34,936 bases of DNA. Source: Candidatus Bathyarchaeum sp. (lineage in GTDB: Archaea > Thermoproteota > Bathyarchaeia > Bathyarchaeales > Bathyarchaeaceae). Below are positions 23,081 through 30,936 of the stretch, piece after piece. Under the pieces are notes generated by a model. The model was not told where the DNA came from. It saw only the letters and a list, made by a program, of their open reading frames with translations, and ran no database searches. The translations under genes and the position numbers were made by a program. The first letter of the stretch is position 1, and every line of letters starts with the position of its first letter. The stretch is taken from contig JAFGGM010000066.1 in NCBI GenBank assembly GCA_016930555.1, positions 1-34,936 of the forward strand, read 5' to 3'.

Positions 23081-23592
23081 TTTGATGCCTCCTTCTGTTC
23101 TGGTTTAGTGAAGCCTGTCGCCTCAAGAATCTTGTTCAAGTCTTCTACGCCCACGGGCTTAAGAGGGGGTAAGCCGAACTCTTCGCGTTTCTTTTCCACG
23201 AACTTGGAAATCGCAACAATTCGTCCATCAGCAATTAAAGCTCCACCAAAATCTGCGTAAATGTTCGGGGAGTTGCCTGCTTCTATGGCAATGTTTCTCA
23301 AAGCAAAAATTAATTCGGCAATCTCAACGTTCTGGGGGCATCGTTCTTGACAATTAAAGCAGGAAGTGCATAACCATATTGCGTCTCCAGAGAGGACTTC
23401 GTCTTTCTCTCCTAAGAGTGCAAGCTTAAGAATTTCGCGGGGATTAAACCTTGAATCTAGCCGAGCTACGGGACAGCTGCTGGCGCAGGTTCCACACTGG
23501 TAACAGGCAGTTAAGGTTTCTCCACCATGACGGCAGGTAACCTCTTCAGAGAAGGATATAGCTTCAGCTTTTTTCACATTATGATGTAGCAA
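23077..23592 (-). CDS. hdrC: heterodisulfide reductase subunit C
   Basis: This 171-aa iron-sulfur protein links HdrA to HdrB. It has two [4Fe-4S] motifs: C30-C33-C36-C40 (CYQCGTCASSCP) and C75-C78-C81-C85 (CTSCFNCQERCP). Length is normal for the soluble HdrC type, and no membrane segment is present, so the complex is cytosolic. The track start is TTG at 23592 with GGAG about 10 nt upstream; a GTG five codons later is possible. The gap to hdrA is 15 nt. Confidence 0.93.
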   Translation of the reverse strand: MLHHNVKKAEAISFSEEVTCRHGGETLTACYQCGTCASSCPVARLDSRFNPREILKLALLGEKDEVLSGDAIWLCTSCFNCQERCPQNVEIAELIFALRNIAIEAGNSPNIYADFGGALIADGRIVAISKFVEKKREEFGLPPLKPVGVEDLNKILEATGFTKPEQKEASK

Positions 23593-23607
23593 TTCAATTC
23601 TTCTCCT

Positions 23608-26043
23608 TTAGGAATCTCCCATAAGTTTTAGTGTACCTAGTTTAGCTACGCGTTCAGTCATCATCTGTGCAGCTTCCGCAAACTGTGCACCTTCAATGTA
23701 AACCATCTTGAACATTTCCAGCCTTTCAGGTTCAATTCCGTATTCCTTAAGCAGCACTTTCGCAGAGTCTGCCTTATTTTCTGCCTTTTCACTGCCCACT
23801 TCATAGTGACAACCATCAGTTTTGCAGCCAACAATCATGACGCCTTGGGCGCCAGCTTTGAAGGCCTCAAGAATCTGATTAACTCGTACGATGCCAGCAC
23901 ATGGAACCTTGATGATTCGCACGTTAGCAGGATACTCCATTTTGGCCATACCAGAAGAATCTACGGCAGTGTGTCCACACTCTTGGCAGCAGATAGCTAA
24001 AACCAAAGGTTTTGAGGTTCCATTCACTGACAGTAGAGCATCTATCTGCGCTGCCATCTGGTTTGGTGTAGAGTTTTTTAGTTCGATTGCGTTTAGTGGG
24101 CAGGTTCCGACGCAGACACCGCATCCTTCACAGAGGAGGTCATTAACGCGGGCAACAAAATGGTTCTCAGTTGTGGGCTCCAAAGTGATGGCACCAAATG
24201 GGCACATTACTGGACAGAATTCACAGTCCCCACAATACTCGTCATTAATTATTGCGGTTCGTAGGTCCTTAACGATTTTGCCGCTGTTCAAGAACTTTGC
24301 AGCTTTCAGAGCAGCTGAATGAGCATGCAATGAAGTAGTGGGTGCATCCTTAGGGAATGTTGCTCCTCCACACAGGAAAATCCCTTTCTGCTTAGTTTCG
24401 GTTGGTCGCAGTTTGGCGTTGTATTCTTTGAAGAAGCCGTCTGCCTCTAAATCTATGTCCAAAATTTCGGCAAGTTCTGCGGTTCCTTCAGGAGGCACCA
24501 TAGCGGTAGCTAAAACAACCAAGTCAGCTTCCAAGTCTAGGAAACGTTTGAGAAGAGCATCTTCAACGTCGACAATCAGTTTGCCTTTCTCTTCGTCAGC
24601 ATAGATTTCTGTGGGTCGTCCTTTAATAAATTTGATGCCCATGTCTCTGGCACGTTCATAGTAGTACTCATGTTCTCTTCCTGTTGTTCGTATGTCAATG
24701 TAGCAGATTGAAACTTCCGCGTCAGGGTTAGCTTCCTTAATTAAAGACGCGTTCTTCAATGAAATCATACAGCAGATGCCAGAACAGTACGGATTGTAGC
24801 GGCGATCACGTGAGCCAGCACATTGAACAAAAACGATTTTCTTGGCGGGCTTGCCGTCTGAAGGACGAACAATTGCTCCGCCTGTTGGACCAAAGCTGTC
24901 AATCATCCTAGCCAATTCAAGGTTAGTGATGACATCAGGATAGTTATCATAATGGTATTCTTTTATTGCGCTTGCATCAAATTCTTTGAAGCCTGTTGCA
25001 ACAATTATACTGCCCACATTATAGGTCACCTGCTCAGGTTTCTGATCCAAATCAATTGCGTTTGTTGGACAAGCTGAAACACATTTGGCGCAGTCTTTGA
25101 ATTTGCAGGCGTCCTCGTCAATTGTGTAGATTTGTGGGTAAACAGAGGGAACATTGATGTAGATAGCTTTTCGGTTCGTCAAGTTTGCGTTGTATTCGTC
25201 AGGAGCTTCAACTGGACAAACAGAGACACATTTGTCACAGGCCACACATTTGTCTGCGTCAACATATCGGGGCTTCTTTTCGATCGTAACTTTGTAGTTT
25301 CCAGGAACTCCTTCAACAGCCACAACCGACGCGTTTGTCAGTATATTCAGGTTAGGAATCTCGCTTAAGCCAGAACGGTACACACACTTTCGGGAAGTGT
25401 GAGTAATTGTCTTCACGTCAGAGGAAGGAGGCTGAATACAGATGGCACAGTCGTCTGTTGGAAAGAATCGACCAGCACGAGCAGCCAAACCTCCAAGAAA
25501 TGGCTGTTTCTCAATCAGGTTCACTTCAAAGCCCAAATCAGCTAAATCCACAGCAGTTTGCATGCCGCCGATTCCGCCGCCTATAACTAGAGCGGATTTG
25601 AGGGCGGGAAACTCTAGCTTCTCTATTGGCTCAAGGAGTTTTGCCCGTTCAATGGCTGAAAGTAGCATAGCTTTAGCTTTTTCAGTGGCTTCTTTTGGTG
25701 CATTTCTGTGGGGCCATGCACAGTGGTCTTTGATGTCAAGCACTTCAACTAAGTATGAATTGAGACCTGCGTCTTCAACGGCCTGAGCGATGTTCACGTC
25801 ACTAACTTTTGTTATGCTTTCAGCGACAACAACACGGTTGATTTTTCCGGTTTTCACAGCATCTACGATTGTCTGTAATCCTTTGCCTCGCCAGAACTCA
25901 CTACCCCTGGCAATAAGAGCAACATTAGGGACGCCCTTAACAAAGTTTGTTAGAGCGTCAAAGTCTAGGATTTCAGAGAGCTGCTTTCCGCAGTCAGACA
26001 GGAACACTCCGACTTTAGGTTGCTCCATTTTGGAAACGCTCAT
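23608..26043 (-). CDS. hdrA: HdrA-MvhD fusion, flavin-bifurcating subunit
   Basis: This 811-aa protein joins HdrA to the hydrogenase delta subunit MvhD. Residues 150-200 hold the FAD site (VIGGGIGG). C408, C420, C424 and C425 match a cluster site in the thioredoxin-reductase-like domain. Ferredoxin motifs are at 266-276 (CVACDKCVSVC), 313-325, 604-614 and 638-648. Residues about 680-805 are MvhD, with C685, C686, C689, C715, C740 and C745 for its [2Fe-2S] cluster. The FAD would split H2 electrons between ferredoxin and the HdrB disulfide. The N-terminal domain (1-140) lacks the usual CHCG-type motif and keeps only C18 and C108. HdrA-MvhD fusions are known elsewhere. The ATG overlaps mvhA by 4 nt. 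Confidence 0.95.
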   Translation of the reverse strand: MSVSKMEQPKVGVFLSDCGKQLSEILDFDALTNFVKGVPNVALIARGSEFWRGKGLQTIVDAVKTGKINRVVVAESITKVSDVNIAQAVEDAGLNSYLVEVLDIKDHCAWPHRNAPKEATEKAKAMLLSAIERAKLLEPIEKLEFPALKSALVIGGGIGGMQTAVDLADLGFEVNLIEKQPFLGGLAARAGRFFPTDDCAICIQPPSSDVKTITHTSRKCVYRSGLSEIPNLNILTNASVVAVEGVPGNYKVTIEKKPRYVDADKCVACDKCVSVCPVEAPDEYNANLTNRKAIYINVPSVYPQIYTIDEDACKFKDCAKCVSACPTNAIDLDQKPEQVTYNVGSIIVATGFKEFDASAIKEYHYDNYPDVITNLELARMIDSFGPTGGAIVRPSDGKPAKKIVFVQCAGSRDRRYNPYCSGICCMISLKNASLIKEANPDAEVSICYIDIRTTGREHEYYYERARDMGIKFIKGRPTEIYADEEKGKLIVDVEDALLKRFLDLEADLVVLATAMVPPEGTAELAEILDIDLEADGFFKEYNAKLRPTETKQKGIFLCGGATFPKDAPTTSLHAHSAALKAAKFLNSGKIVKDLRTAIINDEYCGDCEFCPVMCPFGAITLEPTTENHFVARVNDLLCEGCGVCVGTCPLNAIELKNSTPNQMAAQIDALLSVNGTSKPLVLAICCQECGHTAVDSSGMAKMEYPANVRIIKVPCAGIVRVNQILEAFKAGAQGVMIVGCKTDGCHYEVGSEKAENKADSAKVLLKEYGIEPERLEMFKMVYIEGAQFAEAAQMMTERVAKLGTLKLMGDS

Positions 26044-27497
26044 CTTCTCATGTTTTTGACTAGTTGCTTGTTGCTGTCGAAGACATTAACCTCTAGTGGC
26101 ATCTCGCCGATAGCAAAGTGTGTAGCACAAGCCCAGCATGGATCGTATGCCCTGAAGGCCATCTCAACCATGTTCAGCAAGCCATCGTTGACATTGCCAT
26201 CCTTGATTATGCCTTGAGCAGCATTCTTTACGGACATGCAGATGCCTGGCGCGTTGTGAGTTGTCGCCACAACTAAATTAACTTTCTTTGCTAAAGCGTT
26301 TTCATCCAATTGATAGTGGTGGATCAGAGTACCTCTTGCAGCTTCAACTATTCCGACACCTTCTCCTGGTTTTCCTGGCTTGTTTCGAATGTTCTTGCTG
26401 GTTATTTCAGGGTCTTTGATCAGTTCTAGACCACGTTCAGTTGCATACATCAACTCGATGAGTCTTGCCCAGTGGAAAGCCAAAGTTGCGTGGACAGGTT
26501 TTCCGCCAAGAGTCTTGTACATCCGCTCATATTCTGCTTGGGCTACTGGAGTTGCCATACCTTCGGATGCGTTGAGTCTTCCAAGTGGACCGACACGGTA
26601 TAGGCTTGTTTCTGGACCGTCAACGAAGCCTCTCCATCCAAGTTTCTTGAGGTAGGGCATTTTAACGTAAGTCCAAGGTTCAACATGTTCTTCAATAACG
26701 TCCAAGTATTCGTTGGGACCAAATTTGACGAACTCTTTTCCTTCTGTATCAACAACGCGGACTTTTCCGTCGTAGAAGTTGACCTTGTTGTTTTCGTCAA
26801 CTGTGCCCATGTAGTATGTCTTTAAGTTGTAAGGGTCGCTTGTGATCAATTTAACGTAGTCAGCATTCTTTAGAACAATATCGTCAAAGAGTTTCAGGCT
26901 TAGCTTGGCGAATTCGTGGCAGCTCTTAAGCATGTCTTCGATGTCTTGGCGTTCTTCTTCGTTAATTGCTTTGGCTATACCGCCTGGCATAGCTGCACTA
27001 ACAGGATGAGTTGGTCGTCCTCCGATAATGCCGGTTATTTTTTGTCCAAAAGCGCGGTGCTTAATGACTTCGCCTGCGACTTCTAAACCAGCTTTTTCGA
27101 TTACTCCGAGAATGTTACGTTTTGCTGCTGGAGCGTCAGGTCCAACAACAAAGTCTGGACCGCCCAAGAAGTAGAAGTGAAGTATATGGTCGTAGATGAA
27201 GTAGCCACAATATTCTAGTTCACGTAGTTTTTTGGCTGTTTCTGTGGGTTCTACATTGAATGCTGCGTCGAGTGCTTTTGCTCCTGCCATGTGGTGGGCA
27301 ACTGGGCAGACGCCACAGATTCGGGTTGTTATTATGGGTAGGTCTTCTGCGCGTCTTCCTTCACAGAATTTTTCGAAGCCTCTTAGTTCTGGAACTTGGA
27401 AGTATGCATTTTCTACGTTTCCTGCATCGTTTAGGAATATGGTTATTTTTCCGTGTCCTTCAAGTCTTGTTATTGGGTCGATTACTATTTCTTTCAT
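26040..27497 (-). CDS. mvhA: F420-non-reducing [NiFe]-hydrogenase large subunit
   Basis: This 485-aa catalytic subunit of a group 3c-type hydrogenase has the N-terminal nickel ligands C61 and C64 (RICGVCPVAH) and the C-terminal pair C454 and C457 in DPCWACATH. The 25-residue tail after H460 would be removed by a maturation protease once nickel is inserted. No selenocysteine is needed, since all four ligands are cysteine codons. The hyp maturation genes are not in the window. It overlaps mvhG and hdrA by 4 nt each. Confidence 0.96.
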   Translation of the reverse strand: MKEIVIDPITRLEGHGKITIFLNDAGNVENAYFQVPELRGFEKFCEGRRAEDLPIITTRICGVCPVAHHMAGAKALDAAFNVEPTETAKKLRELEYCGYFIYDHILHFYFLGGPDFVVGPDAPAAKRNILGVIEKAGLEVAGEVIKHRAFGQKITGIIGGRPTHPVSAAMPGGIAKAINEEERQDIEDMLKSCHEFAKLSLKLFDDIVLKNADYVKLITSDPYNLKTYYMGTVDENNKVNFYDGKVRVVDTEGKEFVKFGPNEYLDVIEEHVEPWTYVKMPYLKKLGWRGFVDGPETSLYRVGPLGRLNASEGMATPVAQAEYERMYKTLGGKPVHATLAFHWARLIELMYATERGLELIKDPEITSKNIRNKPGKPGEGVGIVEAARGTLIHHYQLDENALAKKVNLVVATTHNAPGICMSVKNAAQGIIKDGNVNDGLLNMVEMAFRAYDPCWACATHFAIGEMPLEVNVFDSNKQLVKNMRR

Positions 27498-28438
27498 TTC
27501 TGCACTTTCCTCCGTAGGATAGAATTAGCTAATGAATACTTGTAGAATGTTCCTATGGGATCCACAATCTGCTTAACAACATCTGAATCGGCTGCAAGTG
27601 ATGCAATGGCACTAATAGCCGCTGCACCTTGGTCGTCCACTCGGGGACCTGGACCGCCACAACCAGTGCATGGTATGTTCACGTTGGGACATTGAGAACC
27701 ACAGCCAGCACGAGTGGCTGGTCCCATACAGATGACGCCTTGGTCCAAGAAGCAGGTTTCGCCGTCGTCTTCAATTTCGTAAATTCTTTTTATTTCAGTG
27801 ATTTGGGTGTGCTTCTTTTCTCGTGGGCATTCATCACACACTGATTTTTCTGGCAGGAAGCTTGAACCTTTAGGAGGCAGATCGCCGCTTATGAAGGCAG
27901 TAAACATGCTTAGTATGGCAGGAATTGGGGGTGGACAGCCAGAGATTGTGTAGTCAACATCAACTGTTTGGGGCAAAGTTTTTACGGTGTCATAGAATTT
28001 AGGAAGTTCAAGTTCTCCCTCTTTGACTTTGACACGTGTTTTGGGGGTTACTTCGTCTGGGTTTACAGTTGATTGAGTTTCAAGATAGGCTCTCTCAAAG
28101 ACGGTTTTCCTGTCCCAAAGATTTGCAAGGCTTTTCACGCATCCATCGTTGGCGCATGAACCGAAAGCCACGAGTATCTTTGATTTCTGTCTTAGAAGTT
28201 TAGCCATCTTTTCATTTTCTTCTGTTCTTATTGCGCCGTTGAAGAAGCAGGCATCTATGTATTTGTCTGGCATAGCTTCGACATCCTTGTATTTGACGTC
28301 CATTGCTACTGGCCAGAAGACAATATCAGCAGCTGCAACGACATCTAATATTTTCTCATTGACGTCGAGGACAGCCACTTCGCAGCCTCCACAACTAGCC
28401 GCCCAATAAAAAGCGATCTTTAGTTTTTCCTTTGCCAT
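27494..28438 (-). CDS. mvhG: F420-non-reducing [NiFe]-hydrogenase small subunit
   Basis: This 314-aa iron-sulfur subunit carries electrons from MvhA to MvhD. SCGGCE near residue 14, GSCANDGC and SGCPPP are the proximal-cluster ligands. Two more cluster motifs follow in the C-terminal half (CDECPREKKH, CMGPATRAGCGSQCP and CTGCGGP). No Tat signal is present, so the enzyme is cytosolic. The track starts at GTG 28447. I prefer ATG 28438, because GGTGGT then lies at ribosome-binding distance. It is the first gene of the operon. Confidence 0.94.
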   Translation of the reverse strand: MAKEKLKIAFYWAASCGGCEVAVLDVNEKILDVVAAADIVFWPVAMDVKYKDVEAMPDKYIDACFFNGAIRTEENEKMAKLLRQKSKILVAFGSCANDGCVKSLANLWDRKTVFERAYLETQSTVNPDEVTPKTRVKVKEGELELPKFYDTVKTLPQTVDVDYTISGCPPPIPAILSMFTAFISGDLPPKGSSFLPEKSVCDECPREKKHTQITEIKRIYEIEDDGETCFLDQGVICMGPATRAGCGSQCPNVNIPCTGCGGPGPRVDDQGAAAISAIASLAADSDVVKQIVDPIGTFYKYSLANSILRRKVQK

Positions 28439-28480
28439 AGGAACCACCGTTTACAAGAAACTCGATTAAAGTGACGCGGG

Positions 28481-28489
28481 CAAATAAAG
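28481..28489 (-). promoter_or_regulatory. TATA box of the mvhGA-hdrACB operon
   Basis: On the - strand CTTTATTTG lies 43-51 nt before the mvhG ATG. A start about 25 nt downstream leaves a leader of some 20 nt carrying GGTGGT. The same geometry is seen at gcvH and gap. Confidence 0.55.
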
Positions 28490-28555
28490 CTTTCTTTTTA
28501 ACAATAGATTTCAGACATGCTGCGATAATGTGTTTAGGAAAAAAATTGCTTAGTA

Positions 28556-28574
28556 AAAAAATCTAAACAGATTA
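28556..28574 (-). terminator. hairpin plus T-run terminator after the CoA-disulfide-reductase gene
   Basis: Read on the - strand, AATCT-GTTT-AGATT is followed directly by a run of seven T. It lies about 35 nt after the stop at 28609 and separates that gene from the mvh-hdr operon. Confidence 0.5.
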
Positions 28575-28608
28575 ACAAAAGTTGGTTAGAAAAAGGGAAA
28601 AGGTTGGA

Positions 28609-29949
28609 TTAGGTAAGTTTTCGCAGAAGCAACTCTGCGGCCAATACCATGGGTTCCCAAGTTTCTGATACTGGAGGCGCGTAGCAGGTTTCAGCTTTTG
28701 CAAATTCTTGGATAGTCATTTCGTTCAGTATGGCAAACGATAGGACGTTGATTCGCTGGGTTACTTCTTCGCCGCCAACGATTTGGCCGCCAATCAGTTT
28801 TCCTGTTTCTTTGTCTGCAACGAGTTTGACTCTGACAGGAAGTGCTCCTGGGAAGTAGTCAGCCCGTGTTTTCGAAACTAATGTAGCTGAAACTGGCTCC
28901 AATCCGGAACGTTTAGCCATGAATTCTGTGAGTCCGGTTCCTCCGACTTCAGTGCCAAACAATCGTGTAATCCATGAGCCTAATGCACCATTAAATGTGG
29001 AGTATCCTCCTGCAGCGTTGATGCCTGCAACTTTGGCTTGTCTTACTGCGGTGGTTCCAAGCTGGCTCATCATAGGTCTACTCGTAATCAGGTATATTGA
29101 CTCCGCGCAGTCTCCAGCCGCGTAAACGTCTTTGATGTTGGTTTCCATTCGCACGTTGGTTTTTATTCCTTGTCTTCCAAGGGCGACTCCAGCATTCTTT
29201 GCCAATTCAAGATTTGCTCTTACTCCAGTTGCTACAACAACCAAGTCTGCTGGAATTACTTCTCCTGCAACTTTGACTCCGGTAAGTTTGTCGTCTCCAA
29301 GGAACTCTTCTGCTCCTTTTCCGACAATAATGTTCAAGCCTTTCTCTTCAAGGGCGCTCTGGACGTGGTCAGCCATTGCTTTGTCCAGCAGCACAGGAAG
29401 AACGTAGGGCAAAAATTCGACAACGGTAGTCTTTAGTCCCCGCTCAAGACAGGCTACGGCAACTTCAAGACCGATAAGTCCAGCGCCGATTATTACTGCT
29501 GATTTTGCTGTTTCGATTGCTTTGTTGATTTGTTTTCCGTCATCTATTGTTCGAACAGCAAATATTCCTTTTTTGTCGCGTCCTTTTATGGGAGGCATAA
29601 AGGGGTCAGCGCCTGTGGCTATGATTAAACTGTCATATGAGAGGGTGTCTTTTTTGCCGTTCTTGTATGTTATGTCAACTGTTTTTGCTTCTGTATCGAT
29701 TTTTGTTACAGTGGTTTCAAGTAGAAGGTTCAGTTTCATCATTTTATAGAATCTTTCAGGAAAAACTACTAAATCATCAAAAGTTTTTATGTGTCCACCC
29801 AGAACAAACGGGAGACCACAACGGGAGTATGCCGCCTTATCTTCTTTGGTTATTAGAGTTATTTCTGCGGTTCTATCGGTTTTCCGGGCTGCAGAAGCTG
29901 CATCAAGACCTGCAGCGTGGGCACCAATAATAACTATTTTTCGCGTCAT
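28609..29949 (-). CDS. CoA-disulfide reductase / NAD(P)H oxidase family flavoprotein
   Basis: This 446-aa protein belongs to the single-cysteine pyridine nucleotide-disulfide oxidoreductases. Its FAD motif is IIGAHAAGLDAA and the redox cysteine C44 sits in YSRCGLPFVLGG. The NAD(P) motif is IIGAGLIGLEVA, and a second FAD motif (VYAAGDCAE) and a C-terminal dimerisation domain follow. Family members reduce CoA disulfide, polysulfide/S0 or O2 with NAD(P)H; the sequence alone does not choose. The C-terminal CYAPP adds a second conserved cysteine. It sits just upstream of the mvh-hdr operon but has its own terminator. A TATA-like TTAATATG precedes it. Confidence 0.88.
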   Translation of the reverse strand: MTRKIVIIGAHAAGLDAASAARKTDRTAEITLITKEDKAAYSRCGLPFVLGGHIKTFDDLVVFPERFYKMMKLNLLLETTVTKIDTEAKTVDITYKNGKKDTLSYDSLIIATGADPFMPPIKGRDKKGIFAVRTIDDGKQINKAIETAKSAVIIGAGLIGLEVAVACLERGLKTTVVEFLPYVLPVLLDKAMADHVQSALEEKGLNIIVGKGAEEFLGDDKLTGVKVAGEVIPADLVVVATGVRANLELAKNAGVALGRQGIKTNVRMETNIKDVYAAGDCAESIYLITSRPMMSQLGTTAVRQAKVAGINAAGGYSTFNGALGSWITRLFGTEVGGTGLTEFMAKRSGLEPVSATLVSKTRADYFPGALPVRVKLVADKETGKLIGGQIVGGEEVTQRINVLSFAILNEMTIQEFAKAETCYAPPVSETWEPMVLAAELLLRKLT

Positions 29950-30049
29950 TTACATCTCAACCTTGGCTGTCAGATAAAGAACAGGTTTACATATTAATCT
30001 TATTCTCAATGGATATTTTGAACAAAAAACTAGCCAAAAAAAGCAAGTG

Positions 30050-30232
30050 TTACTTTTTCGCAAGGGAGTAAGTGCGAGTTTTTGGGTCGCTGTCGATGTC
30101 GCCGTCGCTGAAAAGCTTCTTTAGAGCATTGTATACTTTCTTTTCGGATTTCTCAAGGGCTTCTGCAAGCTCAACGAGAGTAAAGGGCTTTTCTGCAAGT
30201 AACTTCTTTATATCGTTATGGATTTTTGCCAT
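30050..30232 (-). CDS. small winged-helix DNA-binding protein
   Basis: From ATG 30232 this is a 60-aa protein that is almost only a winged helix-turn-helix. Helix 2 and recognition helix 3 are FTLVELAEALEKSEKKVYNAL, and a short wing follows (DGDIDSDPKTRTYSLAKK). The track start at GTG 30259 is unlikely: a TATA element on the - strand (30278-30288) places the transcript start at about 30258. It may regulate the neighbouring gcvH, CoA-disulfide-reductase or its own gene through the inverted repeat at 30330-30363. The effector is unknown. Confidence 0.7.
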   Translation of the reverse strand: MAKIHNDIKKLLAEKPFTLVELAEALEKSEKKVYNALKKLFSDGDIDSDPKTRTYSLAKK

Positions 30233-30329
30233 TACTGATTCCAGCCTAATTTGGTACACAGTAATTGTATGTTCCTAGATAAAAAATCTTTTAGTGAAAA
30301 AAGTGTTTGGGCTAACCCCATGATATGAT

Positions 30330-30363
30330 AGTCTTAACATTTTTTCATAAAACCGTTAAGACT
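30330..30363. repeat. 9-bp inverted repeat between gcvH and the winged-helix gene
   Basis: AGTCTTAAC (30330-30338) and GTTAAGACT (30355-30363) are perfect inverses around a 16-nt spacer. On the - strand it lies just after the gcvH stop and about 45 nt upstream of the TATA box of the winged-helix gene. It could be a 3' hairpin of gcvH or the operator of the winged-helix protein. Confidence 0.55.
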
Positions 30364-30378
30364 TTTTCTGTAGCCAGT

Positions 30379-30795
30379 TTAGCCCTCTTGTGCAAGCTCC
30401 TTGTGCCATGCCACAGCTGCATCGAAGTCTAGTATGTTTTTCAAATCTGCATCCAAGTTTGTTGGGGTTACGATTATAAGCCATCCTTCACCGTAGGGGT
30501 CTTCGTTGATTAGTTCAGGTTTAGATTCTAATTCTTCGTTTACTGTTTCAATTGTGCCGCTTATGGGGGCAATAAGGTCGGATACAGCTTTCACGGATTC
30601 TAATGTTCCGAAGGGTTCATTTTGTGTTACTTCGTCGCCTGCGCTTGGAAGTTCAACATATACAATGTCATTGAGTTGTTTTTGAGCAAAATCGATCATT
30701 CCAATTTTTACTTTGTCGCCTTCCACTTTGGCCCAGAGATACTCTTTGTGGTAATACAGATTTTCAGGCACTTCACAGTCTTCTACTTTGACCAT
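30379..30795 (-). CDS. gcvH: lipoyl carrier protein (glycine cleavage H-like)
   Basis: This 138-aa lipoyl domain protein has the attachment lysine K69 in ESVKAVSDL, the flattened beta-barrel pattern, and the ELINEDPYGEGWL segment typical of GcvH. GcvH shuttles the aminomethyl group in the glycine cleavage system or its reverse. GcvH-like lipoate carriers also serve sulfur-oxidising Hdr-like systems, so a different role is possible because no gcvP or gcvT is in the window. I start at ATG 30795 instead of the track GTG at 30804, because that GTG lies inside the GAGGTGA ribosome-binding site. The next gene upstream on this strand is a LipS-like radical-SAM protein. Confidence 0.93.
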   Translation of the reverse strand: MVKVEDCEVPENLYYHKEYLWAKVEGDKVKIGMIDFAQKQLNDIVYVELPSAGDEVTQNEPFGTLESVKAVSDLIAPISGTIETVNEELESKPELINEDPYGEGWLIIVTPTNLDADLKNILDFDAAVAWHKELAQEG

Positions 30796-30837
30796 ATTTT
30801 TCACCTCAGTCAGTTATTGTATTGTGGTACCTGTTTA

Positions 30838-30846
30838 TCTTAAAAA
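30838..30846 (-). promoter_or_regulatory. TATA box for gcvH
   Basis: On the - strand TTTTTAAGA lies 43-51 nt before the gcvH ATG, which implies a leader of about 20 nt with GAGGTGA. gcvH may therefore be transcribed apart from the radical-SAM gene upstream. Confidence 0.45.
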
Positions 30847-30936
30847 CCTAACGATTCGATGAAGCGAAAATAAACTAGATGGATCAAAAAAAGCATCCGG
30901 TTGAAGTTGTTAAAAATCAGGAAAGTAGTCTAGAAA

